Shown: positions 9,150-21,130, numbered from the stretch's first letter. The stretch is 64,000 nt of DNA from Coffea arabica (GCF_036785885.1 NC_092312.1:17316001-17380000); one strand, 5' to 3'. A program made the numbers and translations. The notes: generated from the letters alone by a model not told the origin.

Positions 9150-12012
9150 TCAGAACCTAAGGCAGAAAAATCAGAGAATATATATATATATTATATAGTA
9201 GGGAACTATGGGTCAGTGCAGATGATCCCAATGGTGTTTCTGATCAAAACATTAAAGAATAAGATATCCTTTTGCATTGGAATGATCAATATGTTCAGTA
9301 ACTTGAAATATTCAATTAATATACTGAAATGCTTCAAGAGAAGCAATTGGAAGTCTACATCACTTACTTCAGCAATATGTCGCGCCTGTTTTTCAGTGAT
9401 GCAGGGATGTCACCAGTGAACTTGTTGTTTTGGAGGAATCTATTTATTAAAAGGAATCATTGAACAGATAATCAAAATTTTAGCAAAATTCATAAGCTTA
9501 GTTGCCTTGATGCTAGTACAGGATACATACACTTCTCTCAGCTTTGGGAGATGTCCAAGTGATTCAGGGATAGGACCCTCAAATTGGTTGTTTTCCAAGT
9601 GCCTTTTCTTGCCAGGAAGAGAAATAAAATAAGTCCAGTTATTCCTGTAACTAATTAACTGGTCATTCAAAAATCTGAACTAAAAAAAAAAAGGTGCAGG
9701 AGCTTACAAAGTTTCCAGGGCCATCAATGGGCTCAAATCAGGTATTGAACCTGTGAGTGAGTTACCCCCAAGCCAACTGCAGATGAGCAGTCGTATGATT
9801 GAAAGGTCACCAGTAGATGAAGAGACTGTGTGTTGCATCAAACAAAAATCGAGAAAAATACAAGAAGCCGAGAGCGTGATAGAGTGGAAGATTGACAGCA
9901 CTTACAGATGATGAAGAGCAGATAAATTGGATAAACTCTTTGGTAGTGTTCCGGTTAATACTCCAAGACCAGTCAGGTTTCTTCATTCATACAAAGAATG
10001 TACAGCACAAGAATTAACATGGGTTAATATAAAAAGTTGGAGCTGTTTGCTCGGCCTAATATTGGATGTACTTACAACGAGACAATGTGAGTAGTTAGTC
10101 TGTGTCTGCAGGTGACTCCTGTCCAAGCATTTCCTCTAGGCACGCATGGATCACCTTCCCAGTCCAGGGGTAGGTGTTGAATGCTTCTTACGATGTCATC
10201 CATTACAATCACTGATACAATACCAAGAATCTGAGAGTAAGTTTTGGAAAAAAGTAAAAGTATCAAGAGTATTATTGGTAGGAATTATTCTACTAGTATT
10301 AACTAAATGAAAAAACAAAGAAAGTTTTTAAATTACCATCCCTAGCTGCAGTCCTTTCTTCAAGAGCTAAAAGCTGAAAAGCCTCGGCAGCATTGATCAG
10401 AGGCCCGACAGGAATGTCACTCCTGGGAGTCAGGGTAATTGTAGTTGTCCCGTTCAGGGGCCAAAATGTGCTGAATACCATTGCGCCACTAGTGGTGACA
10501 TTCAGTTGGCGATAGAAAGTTTCGCCATTGATTTGAATATCAAAAACTCCCCAGCTATATGGACTAGGGGCCCTAGAGTCTTGAAGGTATAGTGCAATGT
10601 AATAGCGGCTGGCAGGAACTGAATATGGTGGCCACATGACTTGGAGACTCTTTCCTCTGTTGGTTGTGATTGCCGTTTCAAATATCTTCGCCGGTGGATT
10701 GTTGAAAAATACTGAAGGAGTCACGTTGGAGTGACTTGATGCAACAGGATTATTGTCGATAAATGGATACCAGTACCGACCAAATTTATCATCTGGAAAA
10801 CTAGTTCGATATGTTCAATATTCATAATTAGAAGTGTAGAAAAATTCAATATCAGATATCAAGGTGGAAGAAAAGAAAAGAAAAGAACTCATGAGCATAG
10901 AATGATATCGCAATTCGCAAAGGACATTTGGTCAACACAACCTTCTCTCACTTTGCATTTTCAATTGGCTCACGATATCTTCTATTTTTGTCATCAAAAA
11001 ATGTAGTTTGTGCTATGTTACAGATGGAAGTTTCATTCATTTATAGACCTGAAAAACTTGTGTGTACCATTTCGAAGGCAGAAATATCCACATATATACC
11101 ACCATCATATATCAAAAAACGAAACTTAATTAGCTGCAAGAAACCAATCGACTTATGCCAAAGCTTCTTAATTACGTACCCAATTGTTTCTCCATGAGCT
11201 GCAAAGCTGTGTCGAGCAACAGTCATCAGTGCATACTTATCGAAATTAGTACCATCATACATCAAATCATTCAAGGAGTGCACTTGAAGAGCTGAGATAA
11301 ACGGACTTGACACTGTGTGATCGTTCCATGCAAGACAGACACTCAATTTTTCATCACGAGCCGTGACAATGATCTCATAGAACGAAGCAAGCCCGTTTAG
11401 ATAATCCTGCGTGGTATTCACAGTGCTCCATTTAGTGCCCTCAATGATCAGATCAAAGACTGGTGGATTAGTCCCTCCATCAAAATTTCCATAATAGAAT
11501 ATTGATTTCACCAGATACTTTCCTCCTTTTAACGCTTGAAACTTGTAACATTTCTTCTTGGTTGTCTTGTCTGGAATATACCTTAATGTAGATAATATAG
11601 GCAATACATCGGTTTGATTTATGGTTGCTGTTTTTGTGCCTTGAGGTGATATGAAGGCATCGTCCGCGAGGTATTTAAGCTCCCAACTATCCACATCTTC
11701 ATTTGACCCACAGTTTACAAAGTAATCTGCATTAGAAAATAGAGGTCGATTAACTGCATAATTCACAAGCAAACTTTGTCTTATCTACAATGTCAAAACC
11801 TTTAAGCTGCAAAATTAAAGGGTAACCGAAAAAATAATAAAAACGGAGACCCAATAATAGGGAAAGAATTATGAATGGGGACAATGTCCTCCTTTACCTT
11901 TAACCTGAGGTTTGGGTTGTGCGTGTCTTCCAGCCACTGATCTAATGATGGCATTTCCCTGGACTAAGAGAGGGACGCTAACAAGCCAAAGGAGGAAGAC
12001 GGAGATGGACAT
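9150..12012 (-). CDS. secreted malectin-like domain / leucine-rich repeat protein without kinase
   Basis: Nine exons: 12012-11898, 11726-11180, 10800-10337, 10211-10076, 9980-9906, 9776-9708, 9602-9531, 9439-9368 and 9156-9150. Together they encode 518 residues. A signal peptide (MSISVFLLWLVSVPLLVQG) is followed by a malectin-like, diglucose-binding region, about 39-370, with YFVNCGSNED, CYKFQALKGGKYLVKSIFYY and YSWGVFDIQINGETFY. Next comes the usual linker LDWEGDPCVPRGNAWTGVTC. Four LRR units follow, coded by phase-2 exons of 69-75 nt. Several N-glycosylation sites are visible (INQT, VNTT, LNVT). No transmembrane segment or kinase follows, so the product is probably apoplastic, like Arabidopsis At1g25570 as remembered, and its ligand is unknown. 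The last coding exon is only GTTCTGA and is the weakest part of the model. Confidence 0.88.
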
Positions 12013-12714
12013 TGTGGAGCACTGGTGGATCGGATTGGAATCTCCGGGAACAGAACTCCCAGAGAATGAATTCCAAAGTCGGAAGGAAATGCTGGAAAGG
12101 GTCCGAAAATGGACATGCAGTATCAATGGCTCTGCATGAAAATAGACGGATCGGCTTTCTGTAATACTTACTTATGATTTTAATATACCACTTACGTACT
12201 TTGCATGTGATTATAATAGTATAAAATATAAAATATCTTATATATTAAATTTTATTTGTGAAATTTTTTAACAAATTTAATATTTACATTTTTTCTTTTT
12301 TCTTTTGTATTCAATATTTCATCTTCTTTAATTAATTGTTCTAAAATCCATTATTTTAAAAGCAAAAAAAAAAGGTTCACAAATTGTATCTATAAATTCA
12401 TATAAAATCTTCAGAGAATTTTTAACAAATGAGAATACATTCAGTCTCTTTCAATTTAAAATAAAAGTTTTAAGAACAATTAATTAAAGAATTATTAAAA
12501 ATTAACATTAAAAAAATAAAGATTTGACCAAATGTGCAATAATTTTATAAAAGTACCAAATATTTTGAATGGTATATACAATATCGGTACTTCTAATTAC
12601 TTTTTTTTTCTTTTTTTCAAGACAAACAAATTATGATAATATCACTAGAATTGTTTGATTTTTAATTAGTTATATGAACAATTTTTTTATTTTTCTTTTG
12701 GAGTTAAATGACTT

Positions 12715-12834
12715 TTTTTTTATTATTTTTTTTTTAAAGTTTTTTTTTTTTTTGTGTAAGTGGGAGGACTCGAACCCGAGACCACTTGCTTACACTCCCT
12801 CCCCCCGTACCACCCAACCCAACCCAACCCTCCC
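12715..12834 (-). mobile_element. tRNA-derived SINE with 17-bp target-site duplication
   Basis: Read on the minus strand it begins with GGGTTGGGTTGGGTTGGG. It has a pol III box B (GGGTTCGAGTCC) and ends in a long, interrupted A tail, seen as T runs at 12715-12753. The 17-bp direct repeat TTGGAGTTAAATGACTT flanks it exactly at 12698-12714 and 12835-12851. No convincing box A was found, so it may be 5'-truncated or an unusual short family. Confidence 0.8.
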
Positions 12835-12856
12835 TTGGAGTTAAATGACTTGAATA

Positions 12857-13332
12857 TAGGGCTGCAAACGAATCGAGCCGCTCGCGAGCGGCTCGAGTCG
12901 AGCTCGACATTAATCGAGCTCGAACTCGAGCTCAGAATATTAAGCTCGTTAGCTCGCGAGTCGGCTCGCGAGCTTGAGTATATATATATATTATTTTTAT
13001 TTTTATTTTTATTTAATAATAAAATTACGTATATTATATATATATTTTTTATTTTTTATTTTCATAGTGAAATTACGGATATATCCTTAATATTTTATTA
13101 TTTATTCAGAAAAAAATATATATTTTATTTATTTTTTTTAAAAATAAAATAATTTTTTTTTATTTTTTTCGAGCTCGAGCTCGAGCTCGGCTCGACTTGA
13201 TTCGAGTCGAGCTCGAGCTCGAAAATTGCCAGCTCGTCGAGCTCGAGCTCGAGCTCGAGCTTGATAAAATTTAACCAAGGCTCGGCTCGATTAGCTCAAA
13301 GCTCAACTCGACTCGGCTCGTTTGCAACCCTA
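12857..13332. mobile_element. hAT-type MITE built of GCTCGAG repeats
   Basis: A 476-bp element with terminal inverted repeats TAGGGCTGCAAACG and CGTTTGCAACCCTA (one mismatch). It is flanked by a perfect 8-bp duplication, CTTGAATA, at 12849-12856 and 13333-13340. The arms are dense in GAGCTCGAGCTCG-like palindromes, and the centre is almost pure A/T. The TSD length is diagnostic of hAT. It has no coding capacity. Confidence 0.9.
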
Positions 13333-13377
13333 CTTGAATACACATTAAGCAAAATTTAAGTGTTTGCTAACTTTGGA

Positions 13378-13500
13378 GTTGATCCGGTAGTTAGAAGAGG
13401 GCTCTTAGAGTTCTCTCTCATATCAAATTCAGAATTCAAATCCTATGTCTAATGGTCTTTTGTAGGAAGGATAGGAAGGTAAAAATAAACAAATAAATAA
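13378..13500 (+). mobile_element. SINE-like relic
   Basis: A box A-like start (TTGATCCGGTAGTTAGAAG) is followed about 40 nt later by a box B-like motif (GAATTCAAATCC) and an A-rich end (AAATAAACAAATAAATAA). No flanking duplication was found. Confidence 0.35.
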
Positions 13501-13964
13501 TAATTGTTCACATAAACATTGGTTACATGCTTTACCATTATTAATTTTCATGTTACGTAAGTTGACTTCGTCAATTGCTTGATGAAATTCATCAATATGA
13601 AATTAAATTCACCGTCTTTTGAAAAATGAAGAATAAATATTCTTTGAACTGAACTCTTTGGATTATTTTGTGTGTTATTTCTGATAATAATGGAGTACTC
13701 ATGATACTTTTCACGACGAGATTGCTCGACACTTGGACCCCAAGGAGTGAGTAACATATCCTTAAATTACAATAGGGACGGTACTCTCCTTATTATTTCT
13801 TAGCATATTTCCAACGTACAAGTGAATGTGATTTCCAAATTGATTCCTAAAGTAACTAATATCAAATATGAATTCCATTGGAGCATTACTTAATTTCTCA
13901 AATTCATGCAGAAGGTTATGCACAAAAGTTGAAAATAGGAGTATCAAATTAGTCGAGCCCTGCC

Positions 13965-14137
13965 CCTCGGGGTCAGCTCAGCTGATAAATCCTTGAGATA
14001 TTCCTCGTGGGGCGCCGTTCAAGTCTGACTTCACATATCGTCTGGGTGTTCTTGGGGGGCGAGGTACTCTAGATTCAGGGAGATTAGTCTGACAAAGTTG
14101 AGATACTCCTGAATTGACAAAAAAAAAAAAAAAAAAA
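13965..14137 (+). mobile_element. tRNA-derived SINE with target-site duplication
   Basis: Box A-like GGTCAGCTCAGCTGAT near the 5' end, box B-like CGTTCAAGTCTGAC about 50 nt later, a tRNA-unrelated body and an 18-20 nt A tail. The flanking repeat AAATTAGTCGAGCCCTGCC (13946-13964) recurs with a single change at 14135-14153. The near-perfect TSD and uninterrupted tail suggest a fairly young insertion. Confidence 0.88.
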
Positions 14138-14351
14138 TTAGCCGAGCCCTGCCTCAATTCAACTCAATAAGCCAATTAAACTGGTCGAGAGAACATTTCA
14201 TGTTAGTCAACGCTGTGACTCAACCCAATAGCATGTCGAGAGAGCTTTTTAATTGAACCAAGGTGATAAAATAAAACCATTTCGGGCAGGAACCATTTGG
14301 GAATTTGACAAACTAATAATTAAAGAAAGAAGTTCCTCCCATAGCCAACAA

Positions 14352-14424
14352 GCGCCTGTAGCTCAGTGGATAGAGCGTCTGTTTCCTAAGCAGAAAGTCG
14401 TAGGTTCGACCCCTACCTGGCGCG
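14352..14424 (+). tRNA. tRNA-Arg (anticodon CCU)
   Basis: A full cloverleaf can be drawn in 73 nt without an intron. The acceptor stem is GCGCCTG with CTGGCGC (one T-T mismatch) and G as discriminator. The D arm is GCTC/GAGC. The anticodon arm is TCTGT-TTCCTAA-GCAGA with CCT at positions 34-36. The T arm is GTAGG-TTCGACC-CCTAC. Box A (TAGCTCAGTGG) and box B (GGTTCGACCCC) are canonical. It decodes AGG. The upstream CAACA motif is typical of plant pol III start sites. Confidence 0.97.
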
Positions 14425-14450
14425 CGACTGTTTACTGTTCGTCTTAACCC

Positions 14451-14455
14451 TTTTT
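14451..14455 (+). terminator. RNA polymerase III terminator of the tRNA gene
   Basis: First run of five T on the coding strand, 27 nt after the tRNA end. A 27-nt trailer would be removed during 3' processing. Confidence 0.7.
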
Positions 14456-14618
14456 GTCGTCTTCCTTCCAAGCCAAAGTCTAAACTCTAAAGCCCTTACC
14501 CTTCTTCTCTTTCCTATCCTAAACTCCCTAACTTCCTTTCTGCCAAATCCCAGAAAACTTAAACCTAACCTTTTCTCCTTTAAGAAACCTACAATTCTGC
14601 TCTTTATTTTAGCCAACG

Positions 14619-16772
14619 ATGAAGGTGTTCGAGGTTAATGGATCCACCCTCTGTCTTGCCCTCTTCGTCGACGTCACCAACTCCAAGTAATTACTATTTC
14701 TCTGCTTCTCCCTTTTAGGGAATGAATTGAATTTATTTCTGGGAGATTTCCCGAGTCTCTCCTTTTACTTTTTCCTTTTGTTTGGGAAGAAAAAAATACT
14801 ACTAAAAGTTGTTTCTTTTCAACAATTAAAAGTGAATAGAACTAGCCCTTGGATATGAAAGTTATGGCAATTTCAAATTCTGTGCAGCTATCATTGTTGA
14901 AGGCCAACTAGGTTAGAAGCTAATTTACCACACAAAATTCGTTATCTATAATAGGTTTCTGATCATAGTGTGAAGAGTCAAAATGCATGTATACTGTGAA
15001 AATTCGAGGACGTTTATTTAAGAGAGAGAGTGAGATAGAGAGAGACTTGGACTGAATCTAGATGAAGAAGTATTATGTTTACATTTTCCGGGTAATTGGC
15101 AATGCCGTGTAAAAGTTTAATTGGAAAACAAATTGCTTCTGAACGAAGTAAAATGATTTTATAAAATGCACTATCGACCCTAAAGTGGTTCTACATCTCC
15201 CTGGTAAAGGTCTTATGGATCTTTCTGTTTTCCTGGAATTGCTTTTATCAATTGTGCTGCTCTAGTTATTTCTTTAGTGCGTGTGCATTGTATTTTACGG
15301 TGTACCACGAGCTAAGTTTTGTTAAGGGAGTTCCGCTGTCTAGAAACCGGAACACTTACAAAAGGTTTCATTGTGCAATTATGGGCTATAGCTGCTATGG
15401 GGTGAGACGAGGAAGTTAAAGGTGCATTATCTGATTGTCAAAGTATTCCACATGTTGCGGGAAAGAAAAAGATTAGCCTTATTCAGATGAAGAGCAATGT
15501 CAGTTATTTCTAGAATATTGTCCTCAAGTCCTGTTATGTTTCCTTGTTATGTTTCCCATTTATCAGTTATTTTACTGTTGTCGATATTGCTATATCTAGA
15601 ATATTGTCCTCATGTCCTGGTTGTGTATTTGATGAATCTAGTTACTTAGATACCTAACGCGTGGTGAAATTTACTGAGGAGGTATTTGATTTGAATATTC
15701 ACATTGGCAGTGGAATCCCAGGCCAGCAGCTATCCTGCCCTGTGCTAGTGTGTGTTTGTGTGTGCGGGTGTGTGTACTTCTAACTCGTACAGTCCTGGTT
15801 ATCTTCTTTCATCAACACAATAAACTTCTAAATATTACTTTCCATCTTGAAAAGTTCAAAATAACATATAGTCATTGAGGATATAAGTGCATTAACATGC
15901 TTTATTTGTTTTACAGGGAACTCCTGGATTCAATGCAAGGTGGAACTTTGGAACCAGAAGTAGCATTGCTGAATGCATTACTTGTCAGCATCTGCTACCT
16001 ACCTTATTAATTAGTACCTTCCTATTTTCTTCTCTATTTTGAAGTGGTAATAATTTTTTCTTATTCGACTATGAAACAGATCCCAGATGTTTTCCCTGTT
16101 CTGGCTGCTGCACACAAGACGCTTGCAGCTAAATCAAGGCAGTCATTAACAACACGGACTCTGCATTCTGAGCTTGTCTATAATTATTCAGGTTCTAAGC
16201 ATGTAAGAAGGTTTTTAGTTTAACCGATCCTTCCCTATATTTTGTTCCTTCTTTTCTGGTTGACAACATTCTACTCTGACCAGATCTCAGAATCCTTAAA
16301 AAGATGTGGCATCTCTGAAAGTTCAACCTATATCCTTGTGGCTCGGTTCAGTGCTTCTGCTGATGAGGTAAGCGGTGTGTGTTGTGAATGATTGGAAAAG
16401 GCTGCATTGCATGACCCTTTGGTATGTTTTTACTCTTCGGGGGGTGGTGCTCGTAAAATAAACGTGAACTCTCATGTTGTCTACCAGATGACAGCCATAG
16501 AGAAACTGATAGAAGGAAGAGAAATCGATTTAGATGATTTGGAAGGAAATGCAAATCAATCCCAAATACAGAAGGTTTTTACTTTTTCTTTATTTTCTAA
16601 TTGATTTACCAGTTGAATGGTCTGTTGAAGCATTTTATATCATCTGACTTTGTGCTACATCTTTGGCTTGATATGCCTTGCTCAGCACTACAAAATATCA
16701 AGCTTGGAGTTGGAGATATCTTCGCTTGCTGAAGCCATAACTTGCAGGATCGCTGCCCGAGACGCAATGTGA
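14619..16772 (+). CDS. KEOPS/EKC complex subunit CGI121 (TPRKB homologue)
   Basis: Six exons: 14619-14686, 15917-15983, 16080-16202, 16284-16367, 16488-16574 and 16686-16772. The product has 171 residues, the normal size for this family. The N-terminus is MKVFEVNGSTLCLALFVDV. The middle has the conserved LHSELVYNYSGSKHISESL and STYILVARFS, and the C-terminus ITCRIAARDA. CGI121 binds the kinase Bud32/TPRKB-partner PRPK and the tRNA 3' end inside KEOPS, which adds threonylcarbamoyl to A37 of tRNAs reading ANN codons. The exon 2 donor (GTCAGC) is not consensus, but it is the only choice that keeps the frame. The gene starts 194 bp downstream of a tRNA gene on the same strand, so the promoter must be compact or overlap the tRNA. 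Confidence 0.95.
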
Positions 16773-17508
16773 AGCAGGAATTTGCTGCCAACTTCAAAGG
16801 ACTTCTCCTCTTCACTTTTTCGCTCCTTGTTGCCACACTTCAGAGGACTTCTGACTTTCCTTGACCATCACTCGTACAACTTTTTACAATATTAAGACGC
16901 AATTTCTGATTCAGTTCCTGATGGTGTAACTTGGCCTGAGTAGCGAATTCTCGGACGAGTTTGTCGCTGAAGATCCAAGACTGCCCCATATCATGTCTAC
17001 TTATGCTGCTTTGTTTGATTGTGAAAACGGGGTACTATAAAGTGTAAATGGCGATAAATTGGCTTTTGATTACTGTGTCTAGTCTCTACTCGATATTTTT
17101 GACTGCTACCTGCTCAACATTTGATCTCAAGAAAGTGAATTCAAAAGCTGTAGGAAAGATGAGTCACCGCTGAAGACCAATATCAATAACCTGGTGTTTA
17201 AGATTTTCATTCCACTTCCATAACTAGTGCCTCAAAGACTTGCACCGAAGACAAGCATTGCTTAAAAATAAAAAATAAACAGGTAATTAACCTGGCTTCA
17301 AAGCACTACAATGGCAACATAGCCAAAAAGTTTCACCTGCCACTAATATTCACAAGAAAAAAAAAAAAAGGAAAAACCTCTACACGAGGAAAAAAAAAAA
17401 CGGTGACTTCAAATAAAAATAACGCACTGAAAAAATCAGTGTTACAAGAATAAACAGAAATTGAGCTAGCAGATCTTCATTTACACAGGACTCTCCAAAT
17501 CCATGAGG
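16773..17508. other. convergent 3' regions
   Basis: Shared tail-to-tail region of the CGI121 gene (+) and the DEM/VID27 gene (-). Only UTR-like sequence was seen. Confidence 0.6.
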
Positions 17509-20500
17509 TCACCGCTTGCCAGACATGCTGAAGGAAGTAACCTTCATTGGAGTTGCCACAACAAGTGGAGCCTCTGGAGAGTTGCTAACAGCAAATTTGT
17601 CATGCATAAATCGGCTTTCGACAATGGATTCATCCTTCAGTACTATCTTGTAGCAGTAACAGCTCTTAAGCCCTTGCTGATTCTGGTAGCAGTGATGTGC
17701 ACTATTCTTCACCTGCTGGAAATTCCATATGACACTGAATTTTCCAACTGTAGCAACCAAATGGCGTTCCTGCTTGCCACTTTCAGTTACCTGATAGGAA
17801 AATAATCAACATAAGGTTATCTATAATTATATCAATAAAAATATTTCAATATATTAATGCCTCCGTCAGATTCAAATAAATGTAAAACCTAATTAACAAT
17901 CAACTAAACTTGTATCTTTATGTCCAACTCCTACTATCAAATAATGTGCTTCAACTAATCATGCTTGTATATTAATACACAACTGGGTAAGTCTACAACG
18001 CTGATCACATTCCAAGCAGGAAGTGGAAAAGCTACAAAAAGGAACAATTTAAGCATGTATTGCAAAAGATGTTCAAGACCAAAAATTCTAATTAAAGTTA
18101 ATAATGACAAATGATATCTCCAACGAAATCTGTTATTAGAGTGACAACAGGACAAGAAAAGGGAAACAGGAGCTGGAAATCTGCATAATGTGCAGATGAG
18201 TCTTGATAATCACATCACAATTCATGAGTAGCCTATTAGAAAAGAAACAGCTTGCATGGAAGAAAGCCTACATTTACAGCTGTAAAGAAACAATGAGAGA
18301 CTGAATGCCAAAGTAACCCCCTGATTACATCAGAAGGATTATTTCAGCAGCCAATTAGAAAACAAGCAAGCTGCAAATCACTAATTTCAGCTCTCAATCA
18401 ATCACAGCACTTTAGTCCGGAAGAACTTATGATAGTAGTGTTGGTTTCAATGAAATCACATACCTAAAAATATCATCATCTTCCTCAATTGAGCTTGAAC
18501 ATCAAGAATTATGCTATTCTCCAACAAAATAAAGGAAAAGAAGAAGTTCAAAAATCCACTATGACAGCTATAAGAGACAAGGCCGCCTTAGAAAAAAGTG
18601 ATGTACCTCCAATTCTAACCATTATTCTGATCTCCGTCCACAACAGCTCAACCATTTTCTGTTAAGAAACTAGTTTATATTTCCTCAAGTATTTTCCACG
18701 TCAATGTTAAGACAGAGAACATTCCAGTGAACATTCAGCAAGCTATCTACCAACAAGCCATATTTACAAAAGCTAGCTGACCAATACACCAGGTATATAA
18801 AAGCTTGAGTAAGAAGTCATGAGCTGGCGGCATTCAAACAAACCCAAAAACATAGGCCATAGAAGATCATTAGGTTGTGGTAAGCCTGTCTAGGCAAGAC
18901 TTCCCCTCCTGGCAAGCTAGATTTGGAGTGGCTACAGTTTCTGCCATCTCAATACCTAATATAACTAAATTCAGATTTCTGCATCCACCAATTAAATACT
19001 TGAGATAACTGAATTTACATTTTTGCATAAAGAAAACATGATGATTCAATATAAAAAAGAGGTACAAAAGCTGATTAAACTCCTTCATACAACAGAAGAT
19101 TCATTTGTCCGACACCAGTGAAGTAAAGAAGCAATTCATATCAATCAGTTAAACCTACAAAAGTACATAAGTAGCAAAACTGGACCACCATATCAACAAA
19201 GTAAGTCAACAAATAAAATGACCTAAGCAACATTAACAAAACATGAAGAACAGCCAAGTAGCATACCCATGAGAAATGGCCACCATGAAACTTATTATCT
19301 GCTCCAGCCATATGCGAATCCACAGGAGTCAGCTTCAATAATCTTGGCGCAGGGATTTTATTTCCAGCTCGACCACTAAAAGCTGTTTTGGTCTTGCCAT
19401 CCTTATCCGTAAACAAAGTGCATATCAAAATCAAATAGGTATCAGTTGTGCCCAATATCCACTTTCCATCATAAGTGACATCAACATGGGTTATAGGTGA
19501 ACCAAGCCCAGGGAAGGCAGTCTTCGCCTGCCTCATTGATGTTCTAGAATATAAACGAATCTTCCCATCAAGTGAACCAACTACAATTGAACCATCACCA
19601 GCAGTTGCAAAGCACTGAAAGTTTGTCCCTCTAGAAAACTGATGCCCCTGAGACCAATTCAAGACTGGTGAATCAGCACTGGCTATGTTCTGAACCATCC
19701 CCCTCCTATCACGCATATCCCATTGACACAACCTATTATCGTCCAATCCCAAGAATGTTGACTCAGAAGGATCCAACTGTGAGCCTTTTGTATCATTAGT
19801 AATGTCCCTCATGGTAATATCAGCACCATCCTTTGCAAACTTCCACTCTGTAACAATTTTTCCAGTCTCAATATCCAATTGATGAAGCCCGGTCGAACGA
19901 GGCTTCCCATCCTTCAAGGGACTCATGAGCAACATATTTGTCTCACCTCTCATTAAAAGTGATTTTTTAGGAGTTGAATGCCCCATACTCAAACTCCCCC
20001 TCTTTCCACCGTTATCAAACTTGACATAAACACCTTTACCATGAATCCCATGGCTAAAATTTTTAACCACCTGAACACCCGAATCACCCACCAGAAAACT
20101 ATTATCAAGAGCCCCCAAGGACAAGCTCTGTATCCCACCATCGGAAGCAGCCTCCTCAAATTCCTCCAGCAAGTCCTGACTCTCCCTAACCACTGCAGGG
20201 CTGTCCTTTGGACTCTTCCAGACGCCCTCATCAGCATCCTCCCACATTGCATCGTCCGATTCTTCTGGCTTAACCCACCCAATGAACTCCTTTCCATACA
20301 CCTTCAGTTTATTGTCTTCCGTCGCCCTCAATCCATACACATTTTCAAACAGGCAGTCCTGAAACTTAGTGACAAAAGCTCTATACTCCTCATCAGCCAA
20401 AAATTTCAAAGCCCAAACCCCATGATCCACAAAATCAACCCTCCTCTGCTCGCCGAAAAACTTCAATTGCATATCGGTAGAAACCCTAGCCCTCACTTTC

Positions 20501-20925
20501 TTCCCCACCTTCAAAACCCAAAACCCCTCGCCCTCAGATTCCTCCTCCCAATCCTCCTCATGGTCACCACCACTCTTGTCAATTTTCGATGTCTTAATAA
20601 ACTTATAGAAAGTAAGCTTATCAGAGACTACCCATTTGGCTTTGGGCGTGTTTCCTCCGATGTGGAGGTAAAGCTTTACGGCGTTTTCAGAAACCGGGGA
20701 AGGGGCTGAAGCTGGGTACTTGAGTTTCAGGGACTTAAGCCTCGAATCAACTTCGTCTAGTGTTATTGATCCGCTGCGGGACGATGAGGTCTTAGACGGA
20801 GTTCGATCCGCTGCAGCAGCGTCTTCGTATTGGTCTTCGCTTTCTTCTTCCCCCTTATCATCGTCGTCGTACTCCGACTCGGAGTCGGAGAGTTCGAGAC
20901 CTTCTCTGCTCTGCGAAGCGCCCAT
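17509..20925 (-). CDS. DEM / VID27-domain protein
   Basis: Two exons, 20925-19267 and 17790-17509, give 646 residues; the intron is about 1.48 kb. MGASQS at the N-terminus fits an N-myristoylation signal. A strongly acidic, Ser-rich segment (about 11-55) follows. Then come the VID27 N-terminal half ([34 protein letters not shown]) and a C-terminal WD40-like propeller with [35 protein letters not shown] and [15 protein letters not shown]. The tail is [19 protein letters not shown]. The family includes tomato DEFECTIVE EMBRYO AND MERISTEMS and Arabidopsis DEM1/DEM2, which are required for cell division in meristems and linked to Ran GTPase; the yeast relative is Vid27. The membrane anchor is inferred from sequence only. 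Confidence 0.95.
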
Positions 20926-21130
20926 TGCTAAAATGTAAAAACTCGAACGAAATGAAGAGAAATTTTACAGCTGAGCGTTCTTCCAAAGAATTGATGCGGA
21001 GAAAGCGAGAGGATTATGAATTGTTATGTTACGTCAAATGAACAATTTGGAAGGAAGCAAATGAGATCCGGCAATTCGAAATTTGAAATTGGGGATGGGA
21101 AGATCGGGGCCCAGGCGTGGGCTGATGGGG

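Larger units (their letters stand above)
12013..14351. other. transposon-rich spacer
   Basis: Promoter side of the malectin-LRR gene, then AT-rich sequence, a SINE (12715-12834), a hAT MITE (12857-13332), a SINE-like relic (about 13378-13500) and a second SINE (13965-14137). No host gene was recognised. Confidence 0.6.

Noticed and set aside
9150-12012. LRR receptor kinase call for the malectin-LRR gene
   Set aside because: No transmembrane segment or kinase exon follows the LRRs; the frame ends at a stop and the downstream 500 bp show no kinase motifs.
12760-13152. Plus-strand open frame of 130 codons
   Set aside because: It runs across the SINE, its duplication and the MITE; it is not a gene.
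18870-19088. Open frame in the DEM/VID27 region
   Set aside because: It sits inside the DEM intron and shows no conserved sequence.
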